Of a stretch of DNA of 64,000 bases, positions 1-10,584 are shown in pieces. Source of the DNA: Hydrangea macrophylla (taxonomy: Eukaryota > Streptophyta > Magnoliopsida > Cornales > Hydrangeaceae); the NCBI GenBank assembly GCA_033977485.1, contig CM066988.1, positions 30,004,001-30,068,000 on the forward strand, in the 5' to 3' direction. Each line of letters opens with the position of its first letter. Position 1 is the first letter of the stretch. Under the pieces are notes generated by a model. It was not told where the DNA came from. It saw only the letters and a program-made list of their open reading frames with translations, and searched no databases. Both the position numbers and the translations under genes were made by a program.

Positions 1-112
1 GTGGACGTAGGCAGGGTTTTGCCGAACCACGTAGAATTCTCTTCTGTGATTTATTTTCTTTTTTCCTTTTGTTATTTTCTTTTCATTGTGTGCTTGTTTA
101 ATTCCGCTGCGT
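1..112. other. possible LTR U5 remnant
   Basis: The window opens with a GTGGACGTAGGCA...TGCCGAACCACGT segment in which GGCA/TGCC and GTGG/CCAC can pair as a nested hairpin. It is followed by T-rich sequence and TTCCGCTGCGTAA. I recall similar CGTGGAxGTAGGC...GCCGAACCACG blocks near the 3' end of many plant Ty1/copia LTRs. It could be the tail of a truncated LTR that starts upstream of the window. No element body follows, so this rests on one motif remembered from the family. Confidence 0.3.
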
Positions 113-372
113 AAATCTCAATATTTTCTTCCTATTTTCCTTATCGTTTTCTTTATATACCAAACAAAAGAAAGTGTTTTCTTCTATATTTTCTTATTTT
201 CTCCCTCATTGAATCCAAGAACCAAACAAATCCTTAATATTTTAACACAATCGCATCATTCATACATAAAATGGCATCACTCATTGAATTATTATATGAA
301 TCAAAATATTGGGACCACTCGCACATGAGAGATAGTGAAACGTGAGATTGTGGTGATGACACGTGCCACTTT

Positions 373-512
373 GCTGAGAAAAATTGTAACTTAATGAAGA
401 AAATTTTATTGTGACGAGGAAAATTGTAACTCGATGAGAAAATATTATAACCATCATGAGAAAAAAATTGTAACAAATGTGTTTTTGCAACCATCATGAG
501 AAAAAATGTAAC
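373..512. repeat. degenerate GAGAAAAATTGTAAC repeats
   Basis: Four to five imperfect copies of a roughly 35-bp unit built around GAGAAAAATTGTAAC and CCATCATGAGAAAAA stand in direct orientation. They look like a decayed minisatellite with no coding content. Confidence 0.5.
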
Positions 513-925
513 TAACAAAACCACTATATATAACCACCATAATTTTGCCCAAAACAATTTTTCTCTCTCCTGTGCACAAACCACCATACGCGGATAGGAG
601 AAGCTCCTAGCTTTTGGACACATTTCAACTACAACACACTTGTCTTTGTAGACAAAGAAGTTTGACTATGGTTATGGAGGGCCCAATCATATTATCGAAT
701 CATAATCCTGCGTTTGGAAAAATCTCGACGGCAATTTCAATCGCAATTTATTTTTTTAAGCAGCTCAATATTGCTTTTGTCAATGTAATCGCAATTACCA
801 CAAGTAATTTTTGTCAAACCACCCAAAAGTTTGACCGCTAGAGGTGATTGTTGAGAATTCCCAAAAGAAAATGGAATAAAATAAACAAAACTACCCTTAT
901 ATGAAAGTTACAAAGTTACTATATC

Positions 926-966
926 AATATATATATATATATATATATATGTGCGTGTGTGTGTGT
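926..966. repeat. (AT)n-(GT)n microsatellite
   Basis: A run of AT dinucleotides passes directly into GTGC(GT)n, a compound microsatellite. Confidence 0.85.
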
Positions 967-1244
967 TTCGGTCAAGTCAAAGTTAATATAAAGAAGGCTA
1001 CAAAGTTATCCAACATTATGGGCATTAGCTTATAAAAGTAGAACAGATCTCTGTCCTCAGCTAACTTTTGAAAAGTTAAAGAATGATGCCTTCGCCTGTA
1101 CATGCATCGTACATAAATGTATATCTGAAAAAACCCACGGCTCAGTGGTATACGTGCGGGTCAGCAAGTCAGCGGAACAACTTGTGAATTTTTTTAAGTA
1201 AATAAAAAATGTTCACTGAATATGTTCAGTCTAGAGCCTGACCG

Positions 1245-1268
1245 ATATATATATATATATATATATAT
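1245..1268. repeat. (AT)n microsatellite
   Basis: Twelve AT dinucleotides in a row. Confidence 0.85.
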
Positions 1269-1426
1269 TTTCCCGCTTTCTTTGTCCTCTCTTTTCATGG
1301 TTCATTAATAGATTTGTGCTTCACCTATTTCTCGGATGCTCAGTTTTGTGCGGAATCCTCTTTATCTTTCAAGGAACAGTGGAAGACAAATCACACTCAG
1401 CTCCCCATTATCATTCCCATGCACGG

Positions 1427-1463
1427 CCCACCCACCCACCCACCCACCCACCCACCCACCCAC
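1427..1463. repeat. (CCCA)n microsatellite
   Basis: About nine tandem CCCA units. They create a spurious Pro-Thr-His-Pro reading frame. A poly-T run follows at about 1489-1504. Confidence 0.9.
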
Positions 1464-1727
1464 ACCTTTGCACTATTTCATTCTCTCACTTTTTTTTTTT
1501 TTTTAGTAGGCTGTTTGTAAGGAAGTTGGCGGAACACTAGGGGTGTGTTAATATATAGGACTGTCAAGTTACTCAACATCGGTTGAAGATTTTACTAGAG
1601 CTGTGTTTAACAAGTTTTGGAAAGGTTAAAGAATTGGTTTTGTGTCAAAACATTTGATATTTATAATCTAGCAAAATATATATATATACATATAAATATA
1701 GAAAAGCGATATGTATAAATTCATAAA

Positions 1728-1744
1728 CACTACACCATATGGCC
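1728..1744 (+). repeat. CACTA left terminal inverted repeat
   Basis: CACTACACCATATGGCC, 17 bases, perfectly inverted at the other end of the element. The first five bases are the superfamily signature. Confidence 0.9.
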
Positions 1745-2070
1745 TCATTACTAACGGATATATCCGTTAGAATAAATACTACTAACGGATATATCCGTTA
1801 GTATTTTAGCGTTAGTAATATTACTAACGGATTTACTAACGGATATATCCGTTAGTAAATCCGTTAGTAAATCAATAAATTTCTAACGGATATATCTGTT
1901 AGAAAGCTACTTACTAACGGTTTTTTTCAAGTAATTTTAATAAATTTATATTGAAATACTAACGATTTGTTATCTATTACTAACGGATATATCCGTTAGT
2001 AATATCCAAAAATTAAAAAAAAAAATACTAGCAGATTTACTAACGGATACATCCGATAGAAATATGCATA
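1745..2070. repeat. left subterminal repeat array
   Basis: At least seven full or partial copies of CTAACGGATATATCCGTTAG, a perfect 20-bp palindrome, alternate with AT-rich spacers. Later copies decay (ACGGATACATCCGATAG near 2040). In EnSpm-type elements subterminal repeats bind the element's own protein, and this palindrome is the natural candidate here. Confidence 0.8.
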
Positions 2071-2734
2071 AATCTAAAAAAAATAATTATTTATATGCTT
2101 CCCAATTTTTATTTTTTCTTTTTGCACCTAATTAACAAGCATATAAATCTATACCAAACACAAAAAATAACAAGATTAATCTATATCCAACACAACAAAA
2201 AATAATCTAAAGTAATTATAACAAATGTTTATCCATGTCTAACCAACATTTGTATATCCAACACAACAAAAATAATCCATAGTAATCATAGCAAATAAAG
2301 AGTTCATCCATGTCTAACCAACAAGCTCAATCTAACAATGTCGGAAATACTAGAAGATAAAACTAAAAAGTTATCGGCAAGACCGACTTGGTTGTTGCCA
2401 ACATTTTTAGCTTGATCCTTGTCTCCGTGCTCTCTCTTTTTTTTTGGTTGGAATTGATTTGAGTCGTATTCTTTCCTTTTGATTTACCCATCTGCAGCAA
2501 CATAAAAACCAAATATCAGATTGTATTGAAAGGTCCATTGACAGTAAATTTATTTGCCCTCCAAGAACCATAAAGTATTGAAAGGTCAAATTTTAAATTC
2601 ATAATCTTATATTCCATGAAGTATGGATAAAAATACAAGATTCACATACAAAGCAACACATAACATAGATATTACTTGCATGTTTCTGTATATGCTATAA
2701 GGAACTGCAAAAGAGAAAAAGGTTGGGCATTTAC
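2071..2734. other. CACTA interior, no assigned gene
   Basis: AT-rich sequence. A short minus-strand frame of 42 codons (2363-2491) begins MGKSKGKNTTQ directly after a pyrimidine tract and GCTGCAG, so it could be one more captured exon. I do not recognise it. Confidence 0.4.
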
Positions 2735-2797
2735 CTTGCTCCCTTCGATTATTGAACCCAGTGTATCACGTACGCAATATACCTGCTGTGTTTGGAA
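2735..2797 (-). pseudogene. TIM44 exon fragment (3' of two)
   Basis: A 63-nt minus-strand exon reads FQTQQVYCVRD followed by a Gly-Ser-Ile-Ile-Glu-Gly-Ser-Lys end. It has an AG acceptor just before 2797 and a GTAAAT donor just after 2735, and it holds exactly 21 codons. It matches my memory of the conserved C-terminal Tim44 domain of plant TIM44, the peripheral matrix-side subunit that tethers mtHsp70 to the TIM23 import channel. It continues in phase from the exon at 5468-5539, but the five urease exons lie between them. Exons expected downstream (the DTIHTVYYAWA region) are not seen, so this is a fragment. The assignment comes from remembered family motifs. Confidence 0.6.
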
Positions 2798-2863
2798 CTG
2801 CCTCGATTCTAGGAAAGGGCAAGCAATGTCAACCTTCACTATTAAAATTTACAGTTAAGAGCT

Positions 2864-2975
2864 TGTTTGGGTTTAGCTTTAAAATAATCACCTTTTGGAG
2901 TAAGAGATCTTTTAAAAAGCTACCGATTGGAGCTTTTTTTTTTAATAAAAAAAAAAGCACTACTTTTTTTACTTG
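2864..2975. mobile_element. possible truncated MITE end
   Basis: TAA followed by GAGCTTGTTTGGGTTTAGC resembles the terminal repeat of the MITE at 7308-7526. The matching opposite end is not clear, so this may be a truncated copy. Confidence 0.35.
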
Positions 2976-3494
2976 AACAGTCCAACTATCACATTGACCA
3001 TAATGCAAGTATACCCTACATCTAACGGACAGTAATAGAAGATAGGGGCATGATAACCATGAGCCAACCTAGTTTTTAGGAAGAAGCAACCACATCAACT
3101 ATAGAAAGCTGCTTTGCCTCACTGCTGTTATTACCAACCAAATTTTCTCATCAGAGTATGAGTCTTCTTTTGCTATTACACCTAATGGAGATTGGGGGTA
3201 AGTTTTCTGAAACCATCTAAGTGGGTTTGCATCTCCCCAACGACAAAGGATGACTGAAATCCAAATTGTTTATTCTATCAAGAAAATAACTTAATACCTT
3301 GACATGCTCAAAATCAAGTCACACTGTTAGGTCTCAGTCTCCTTACGGTTATATGTTCAACTCTTAGTATGTTCAAATCGAAATCTCCAATATCAAGTTC
3401 GAAACAGCAATGGATAGCGCATGTATCAAAATAACCATGAACGAGTTGGAAAAGATAAACAATAATGTGCAAGAGTATTGGTTGATATAAGAAC
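2976..3494. other. CACTA interior, no exon recognised
   Basis: This should hold the next urease exon if the donor gene were complete. The frame after the donor at 3494 does not resemble it, so the captured urease ends here. Confidence 0.5.
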
Positions 3495-4222
3495 CTCTCC
3501 AATGCGACCCATAGCTTGTGAATCAGAAGATATAATGCTAATTGCCCCCATATCGTGCAAAATGTCTTCTGCAGCAATTGTTTCAGCCCGAATTCGTGAT
3601 TCAGCAAAAGCTACATCCTCCGGAATGTCCTTATCAAGGTGATGACAGACCATCTATACATATACCGATCAGTTAACATTAATGCATTTAAGAAACTGTG
3701 TAAATACTTCTGTTATATTCTCATACCAGCATGTCAAGGTGCTCATCTACTGTATTTGAAGTGAAAGGACGTGTTGGGTTCGTCGAAGAGGGCAGAACAT
3801 TTTTTACACCACAAACTTTTATAATATCGAGAGCATGACCACCACCTGCACCTTCACTAAAGAAGAGGATAACAGGGATATTCATATCAAACAGCTATAT
3901 GCATTGACAAAGCATTAAAAGAAAGATAGTTTTTATGAATCTAATATCATTTGATCAAGAAGAAAATGTAAACTAAACAATGTAGAACCCAAAAGTCTTG
4001 TATGCTTTGATGTTAATAACCAATTTTATCTCTTCACTTTGATTTCATGAAGAAAAAACAGCTGCAGGTGGCTCAAAGTTAGGCATCCTCAAACTTGTCG
4101 AGTGCACATGAGTAAATATGACATACTTCTATTGTCGTAAGTAGTGATTGGGTAAATTATGGTAAACAATCCACTATGACCTCTATAAGGAACTAATTCA
4201 CAACACTCCTTACTCGTATTCT

Positions 4223-4229
<7 letters not shown>

Positions 4230-4281
<52 letters not shown>
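4230..4281. repeat. (CT)n microsatellite
   Basis: About 26 CT dinucleotides in an intron of the urease fragment. Confidence 0.95.
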
Positions 4282-4284
<3 letters not shown>

Positions 4285-4418
4285 GGACTAATAATTTCAC
4301 ATTATTGAAAGAAGACCAACAAATATATATATATATATATACACACTCGCGCGCGCGTAACTAACTTCAAGGATCTCATGGACTTAGTGTACCACGTGCT
4401 TATATAAATGAAACAATG

Positions 4419-4422
<4 letters not shown>

Positions 4423-4458
<36 letters not shown>
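4423..4458. repeat. (CT)n microsatellite
   Basis: About 18 CT dinucleotides in the same urease intron. On the minus strand it yields a false Arg-Glu repeat frame. Confidence 0.95.
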
Positions 4459-4460
<2 letters not shown>

Positions 4461-5467
4461 GTATGTGTATGTGTTGGGAACAGGAGGGGGGGAGGATATG
4501 TTGCTTATACCTGTGGTAAGCATGAATGGTTCGCTCTTTGAATGCAGCAATTGAATGTTCCACAAATCCAGATTCATTCAAAGTGTCCGTGTGAATATTA
4601 ACCTGTCAAATTTTATAGAATCAATGAAATGTGACCATAAATGAGACTTAAAAGTTTAAACACCGTTCTAGAGAAAATAGAATGCAATAACCTGAATGTC
4701 ATGGTATTCTGCAACACTCAAACAATTGTCTATTGCAGCAGGAGTAGTTCCCCAGTCCTCGTGAAGCTTCAATCCCATGGCTCCAGCATTAACTATATCC
4801 TGTAGGTCATCTGGTTTTGCAGTGTTCCCCTAACAAAACAATAGGCGTTATACAACACATGAATATGAGAGTACGAGTATGAGCACGTGCAGAAACCGCC
4901 TGCCTTGGAAAGCAAAATTGTAATATACCCCACACACTAATTCATACATTTGTGGAAAGAGGAAAAAGATGATTCTGGATTGAGTTTCAACCATCCAATC
5001 ATTTCACGAAAAGAACTGACAAAAACAAATTAACAGAACAGAAGAAAAAATGAGCGCAAAAAGAATAAAGCATACTTTTCCTGTGAAACCGAAATTTAGT
5101 GGCAGTTCATCAGTGGCTTGCAGCATTAATTTCATGTGTATCGGTGCTGGTGTACAAGTTGTTGCACGTGTACCATAAGTAGGTCCTGTTCCGCCTCCCA
5201 CTAGTGTAGTGATGCCTACAATTGTTCCAAAGTTATGAAAAATGAACTCAATTGACATTTTTATTCGAACTATAAGCTGTCCTATGTTCTAACATATAGA
5301 AGGACAATAAAATGAGTTGAACCCAAAAGACTAATAGGTCAATTTAGAGGAATGAAATGAGCAACTAGCATTGTAGATAGAGTGTGGGTGTGAGTGTTAG
5401 TGGAATTTGTTAGTGCCCCTAGCATTGTAGATAAAAAAAATCAAGATGATAATGACCAAGTGCTTAC

Positions 5468-5539
5468 TGCCACGATAATTATTGGAGTATCTCCCATCAT
5501 TTTGGTCTCTCTTAGCTCCACCTCAGATATGTGTAAAAT
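5468..5539 (-). pseudogene. TIM44: TIM44 exon fragment (5' of two)
   Basis: A 72-nt minus-strand exon holds 24 codons, reading ILHISEVELRETKMMG then DTPIIIVA, with acceptor AATGCAG before it and donor GTAAGC after it. The REtKMMGxTPIIIV run followed by FQTQQ (the exon at 2735-2797) is the order I remember in the C-terminal Tim44 domain of plant TIM44. The two exons join in phase 0. In an ordinary gene one intron would separate them; here that intron contains the whole urease block, which suggests one gene piece was inserted into another. No further TIM44 exons are recognised upstream. Confidence 0.62.
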
Positions 5540-7031
5540 CTGCATTAATGAGAAGACGTGATTAGGTAACATCCTTCCTCAAATGATCGTCATCATTTCT
5601 TGGTTTATAACATGTACACAACAAATAGTAATCGGCTTATTGATCTCTTTCAATCTAAAATAAAAAAACAAAACAAGTGGATAAGACTTCACAACAAACT
5701 ATAATTCTAATGTTACAACCCAAGTGCCATATCAAGGATCCATAGTCTCTACAAGGAATCTACTTTGGGGCCCAAATATCAGAGTAAATGCTTGAAACAA
5801 ATACATGACACCATTGGCTATCTGGCACCACAAACTGTGGGAAATAAAACATCTCAAAAATGAATTGGAACCATAATTGCAACGTATTCCTTGGTGAAAT
5901 TAGTTCCTAATCATTTTTCTGCCTGCATCAAATGTACTCTTCACACCAGAAAATAGCAACAAAACCTGATCGTGTCATGAATGCAAAGGCATCAACGAAT
6001 GCATTTCACTAGTGTTCATAACGAGCTTTGGTGGGCTTGCAAATATAGGAAGACAATATCATGCGATCTTAAACAGAGGACAACTTGACTAAACTGAATA
6101 GAGAGTTTCAATGAATGATCCAAAATCATTCCCACCCTGACAACTCGTAGCCGAGGACCAATCTTGATGCAGATCACTTACTGATCTACATACATGTTGT
6201 ACTAGTATGTCAGACGCCATTTTCTTATAATTAAGCATCTTTGCATCCTAATTGAAATAATAAAGGCCCAAAATTTTCACAAAGTGCTCTAATATAGCAT
6301 GTGTTCCACTTGTATATGCATACACTAGATTACACTTTTAAAAGATACAAAGCATGGGAATTACATCAGAATATGATGAAAGTTCCATCAACATGAACAA
6401 ACTGCGATAGCTAAAAATTTGATATTGGACATGCTCAACTGAGGGAAAAAAAATACCAGTCTACACTTATCTCATCTATTCAAGAAATGGCAAGGAGGTG
6501 AAAGCATATTTATATTAGGATATGGAAATGGATATATAATCTATATCTGATATCTAGACCTAACGATTAGATTTTTTGGACTTCTACCTTTGCCTTGGGT
6601 GAGCAATCGAATGTATTCGAATGCCATACAATGTAAAAAATACATCTTCCATAGACAACTCAAGAGAGATAGAGAGAATTAGATGCAAAAAAGATTGCAA
6701 AAATAAAAATTAAAATCACTTTGTTTAAACTTTTCCAGTGTAGGTAAGAATAAAACACATCCAAAGGTCACTATTATAGTATGACAATATGCTCGTCAAG
6801 GAATTAAGTGGATGCAATGACATCAAAAAAATAATAAGAGGAAGAAAATTTCCCTGGGTCGCGGTACAGATACACTTTTCTGTGGGATCTTTGCCTTGAA
6901 TATTTTCAGCTACAGTTACAATTGATGTTCAAAACTTCTGCAAAAAAAATACCATGAAAAGGTGGTCAGAAACTTTTAGGCATATGAATATACATATCAT
7001 TGCCAAATTATGAATTATGGAATGAATATAC
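5540..7031. other. CACTA interior, no exon recognised
   Basis: AT-rich, with many stops in all frames. Short open stretches with splice-like borders near 6130-6190 and 6850-6915 on the minus strand could be further captured exons, but I cannot match them to a family. Confidence 0.4.
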
Positions 7032-8770
7032 CTACAATCCAACATTATTCCATTGCCCTTTTGCATTAACCTCTCATCGTTGGCTTCAGAAGGATCCTCC
7101 CTATGCATGAGTTCATCATCCAATCATATAACAAAAATGACAGTCCATTTAATTCTTTTTGTACCAATTGATAATAACAAATCGCTTTTGCCTTTGGTTA
7201 TACCAGTCTCTATAGTTGAAAATTTCCATCCAAAATATAGAGAACATTGAAAGAAAATAAGTAAAAGGGAAAAGGAAAGACTGCCACAGGTAGCTGCAGA
7301 ACACTAGGAGCTTGTTAGGGATAGCTTTCTGGAAACCAACAATAACGTGTATAAGTGATTGTTTAGAACGTTATGACCACACAGATTAGCTTTTTCATAC
7401 CTTTTAAAAACATATGTTTCCTTAGTAAAGCTATATACAGCTATTTGAAAAAATCTCCAATTTGAAGCATTTCAAAAGTATCTGATTCCAAAAAGTGTTA
7501 TTTTAAAAGCTAACACAAACAGGCTCTAAGATTCATGAAAAGGTCTTACTTCTGCTTATCCATATGATCCGAGATCACAAAATCAGCTTCATCATCGCCA
7601 AGTGCATCTGCAATATTTCTGCGAACCCATCCCTGAGATGGACCGGCTTCTCCATCTTTGGAAAGACTTCCCCATTTTCTGCTTTCTTTCTTCAGATCAC
7701 CCATCTCATGCAACCAAGATTCACAGTTGATATAATGGCATTCTCTGCGTGTCTTCCAGAAGAGAATTTCTACAAAAAGAAGCGGTTGATTCTTCATTTT
7801 TCTCAACATCCTCCTCACAAAACTTGTCAGAAATACAACAATATTCTCGTATTCTTTGCATGGACATGACTTCTGCTCATCGAGGATACTGTAAAATGTG
7901 GTGAGCAGTGATAACTGTAGAGTTTGTAAGCAAAAACACACATGAATTACATTTTAAATTTCCAGTAATTTTGGATGATATCACTGTCAAATTTTACCTG
8001 ATATAGCATAGGAGAAAGCTCCAGATCATCACAGATTCTCCGTAGCATAGATACGATATGGTGATTTGTACCGGTGGAATTGCTTTTATAGAACTTCAGC
8101 AACCAACACACATTTTTGATAATTGTGTTGTTTGCAAGGGCAGAAACCAAAGTAGATACCTTAAAATCGACTTCATCGGTAACAGTTAGCAGCTCATCAG
8201 CAGAAGAATCACCTGTTCCATAACCAGTACCATCGTTGGTATGATCAGACTGACCCTTTTTCATTTCTACCAGATTGCTAACAAGATTAGGCATCTCTAA
8301 ATCAGATGCTTTGAGCTCATCAGCAAGAACAGAACCTATATCCTCTCCTTTCCCATTGAAACTTGGATGTGTTGACTTCTTGTTCCCTGACATGCCCAAA
8401 TCTATAGATTGCTCACATTCAGGGATGTCAGTCTCATTATGAGCAGTAACATCATCCCCAACCTGTTTGTCTACATTTTCATTCTTGTCATGAACTGTTT
8501 TCTTCGTCCTCTTCTTCCTCTTCTTTTTAGAAACCTTAATCACAAGAGGACGTAAAAACTTTAGATCAACCCAGAAGAACTGAGAATAGAAATTAATAGT
8601 CGGTAGGATAGGAATGGGCTAAATGAAAAAGGAAACAGACGCATCTGGGTATGCTATACTGTGGCACAAACATGAATAAAACAGAACGTACCCTTAAAGT
8701 GGCACTCTCTTGAAGATTCTCCATCAGTCGTATAACTACATGTATTGTCTCTAACAAATCAACAAGATCA
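7032..8770 (-). pseudogene. TIMELESS: TIMELESS fragment, three to four exons
   Basis: Minus-strand exons at 8692-8770, 7998-8534, 7550-7914 and (less certain) 7032-7100 have AG/GT borders and keep one reading frame. They match the middle-to-C-terminal part of plant TIMELESS (Tof1/Swi1 family), the replication-fork protection protein. Motifs: DLVDLLETIHVVIRLMENLQ, then a basic run VSKKKRKKRTKK opening a long acidic exon, LLKFYKSNSTGTNHHIV, MLRRICDDLELSPMLYQ joined to LSLLTTFYSILDEQ, FVRRMLRKMKNQPLLFVE, FWKTRRECHYINCESWL, and a GWVRRNIADALGDDEAD end. The full protein exceeds 1000 residues; the N-terminal TIMELESS domain is absent. The first exon needs two bases from an upstream exon, and the nearest exon set (ending at 9386) cannot supply that phase. 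A MITE sits in the last intron. With no start and no usual end, it is a captured fragment. Confidence 0.85.
7308..7526. mobile_element. 219-bp MITE (Tourist-like) in TIMELESS intron
   Basis: It begins GAGCTTGTTAGGGATAGCTTT and ends AAAGCTAACACAAACAGGCTC, imperfect inverted repeats. TAG precedes it and TAA follows, close to the 3-bp TWA duplication of PIF/Harbinger MITEs. It has no coding content. It lies between the TIMELESS exons at 7550-7914 and 7032-7100. Confidence 0.6.
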
Positions 8771-9385
8771 CTGGCAAGAACAATGAAATTGCATGAATAG
8801 AAAGAAATTCAGCGCTTATGAAGTGAAATCTTTTGTTGTTCAGGCCTAGTAGTATACGTGCATTTAGTCGAGTGAAAATAGCATATCTACATGAAGACAC
8901 TATTCAAGGAATATTCCTTCATACTGGCAGGCGCACATTGTTCTCAGTAACATGCGGAAAAAAAGGGATTAAAATACCTTGTGAAAAAATGTAAACAAGG
9001 CAGACTGCAAATGAAATCTTTGGAGTTTCCATTGGATGGATGTACTTAGTTAACAGCAGCTAGTAAAACGAAAGCTAATTTTAGACCAGGCTCTCTTGAT
9101 TTTTTATCAAATAGTTATCTAACCACATTCAGTTTATGGACCACAATGTTCGTATGTTGTACAGAGGTTATGAATATAAATAAACTAAAAGCCCCACATC
9201 AAGCTTGCTGCTTGAAGCTTGAAAATTAAACAGTGCACCTTGATCAAATCTAGGGACCAGAATGCTTATTTACAAATACTTGTGCCTGTGACGTAGAAAA
9301 AACTGAAAGAGGAAAATATATACATTCTTTGCCATAATTAAAAATGTGTTACGATTATTATAACATATCTACAAATAAATGATAC
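8771..9385. other. CACTA interior between two gene pieces
   Basis: No exon that would connect the frame of the upstream exon set to TIMELESS is visible. The junction between two donor genes should lie here. Confidence 0.4.
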
Positions 9386-10194
9386 CTTTTCCCCATATCT
9401 GGAAACTGGTATCCGTTGCTGGTTTTTATGATTGTCTTCTTCTGCAATCTGATTAGTTCCTAACACATGAATCCACAGCCCAAAAAAGATCGAAGTCAGA
9501 ATATACAAGTGAACAAGGATTGAATATCCAGAGCAAAAAAAGAATGAAATAAATAAACTAAATAATACCAACCATTTTTTTCCACCATAATACCGCTGCC
9601 ATTGACATCTCCATATTCGGATTGAATATATCTAACTATAGAACCAAAATCTCCATCTTTGTACACAACAAGTGCCGGCTCTTTCAAGCTTTGGCCTTCT
9701 TCCTAGCCCACAAAGTAGACCCAGTGAGTAATAAACAGAAACACAGACTACCCCTCTTTCTAGTGTACATATATGAAATGAACAACATTTTGAATTTCCA
9801 TTTACCTGTTTGATGGCATTATGTTTGAGAACTTCTGTCCTGTATTTCTGAACCAAATTACATCAAGTAAAACCAAAAATTAAACCACCACTAGGTAAAT
9901 ATCAATACTCTGGTTGGTTGCTGAGTAAGTGCATAAAAAGAGTAAATTTGAAAGAAGAAAAAAAATCTCAATTTGTATCTTTCTACTTGACTAGGTTCAA
10001 CAGTACAACGAGTCCAATCAATAGTATCTTTCATTCATCGCAAAACAATTTGTATATGTATTCAATATTTTCAATTTCATTTCACTCACTTTCTCGGCAA
10101 CCAAACAAACAGAAATACCAAAATACAGAAAATGAGTGTTACAGAATAGGGTTTCATACAATGCTAGACAAATCTTCAATGAATACTTTGGATG
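9386..10194 (-). pseudogene. unnamed captured gene piece, four exons
   Basis: Four short minus-strand exons have good borders and consistent phase: 10160-10194 (SKVFIEDLSSI), 9806-9847 (KYRTEVLKHNAIKQ), 9573-9702 (EEGQSLKEPALVVYKDGDFG continuing to a VEKNG end) and 9386-9459 (TNQIAEEDNHKNQQRIPVS then RYGEK). Together they encode about 94 residues of mixed, globular-looking composition. The matching phases across three introns make chance unlikely. I do not recognise the protein. The last exon ends in phase 0 while the first TIMELESS exon needs two carried-over bases, so this piece probably comes from another gene, or an intervening exon is missing. Confidence 0.55.
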
Positions 10195-10584
10195 CTGCAA
10201 CAAAAAATTCACAAAAAAAAAAATAGAAAATCAAATGCTCCTAACAATAATGCGTAATTGTAACAAATTCAATTTCTAGGGAACAAATGAAGAACCTATG
10301 CTCGGTTTCTTTCTTTCTTTCTTTTAATGTTACTGTAGTTTTCTGAATAATATAAACTGAAAAAAAAAAAAAAAAAAACCTCAGCTCAACTTAATAGATC
10401 TAGTAGGCAAAGCTAAAAGAACCTTGACGAACCCTAGTAAATCCTGATCACGATCGGCTAGGGATAAAACCCTAACCTGATTTCCAAACATAAAACATTA
10501 CATAAATAGTGAAAAATCCCCAAAATTCCAGGTGAGGGTTTGAGAGTTTTAGATTTTGAGAGAGAAGAAGAGAGAACGAGGATG

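Larger units (their letters stand above)
113..1727. other. non-coding flank, no gene seen
   Basis: AT-rich sequence with short degenerate repeats and several microsatellites. Short open frames here (for example 234-623 minus and 614-841 plus) show no recognisable domain and have low-complexity composition. I see no RNA gene. Confidence 0.6.
3495..5215 (-). pseudogene. URE: urease fragment, five consecutive exons
   Basis: Five minus-strand exons, in gene order 5076-5215, 4692-4829, 4511-4602, 3727-3856 and 3495-3653, each have AG/GT borders and stay in one frame for about 220 residues. They match the amidohydrolase core of plant urease, the nickel enzyme that splits urea into ammonia and carbamate in the cytosol. 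Visible motifs are [24 protein letters not shown] (the carbamylated nickel-bridging lysine), [10 protein letters not shown] and [10 protein letters not shown] (nickel-ligand histidines), MVCHHLD (catalytic histidine), AESRIRAE and [10 protein letters not shown] (aspartate ligand). The plant enzyme is about 840 residues. The N-terminal part with the first two histidine ligands and the C-terminal quarter are missing, so no active enzyme can be made. One residue in a conserved run is changed (GHALD, where APD is usual). Both ends stop inside introns, and the block lies between two TIM44 exons. Confidence 0.9.

Noticed and set aside
234..841. Frames of 75-129 codons in the left flank
   Set aside because: AT-rich, overlapping on both strands, made partly of degenerate repeats, with no recognisable motif.
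1314..1540. Pro-Thr-His-Pro repeat protein
   Set aside because: Product of the (CCCA)n microsatellite followed by a poly-T run.
4302..4581. Arg-Glu repeat protein on the minus strand
   Set aside because: Translation of the (CT)n microsatellite in a urease intron; only the start of the frame ([10 protein letters not shown]) is real exon.
7947..8543. A separate lysine-rich nuclear protein starting at its own Met
   Set aside because: The basic start is the beginning of a TIMELESS exon after an AG acceptor; the frame's first codons are intron sequence.
3495..10194. A functional fused host gene
   Set aside because: Each piece lacks its ends, the phases do not connect between pieces, and the whole is bounded by transposon ends.
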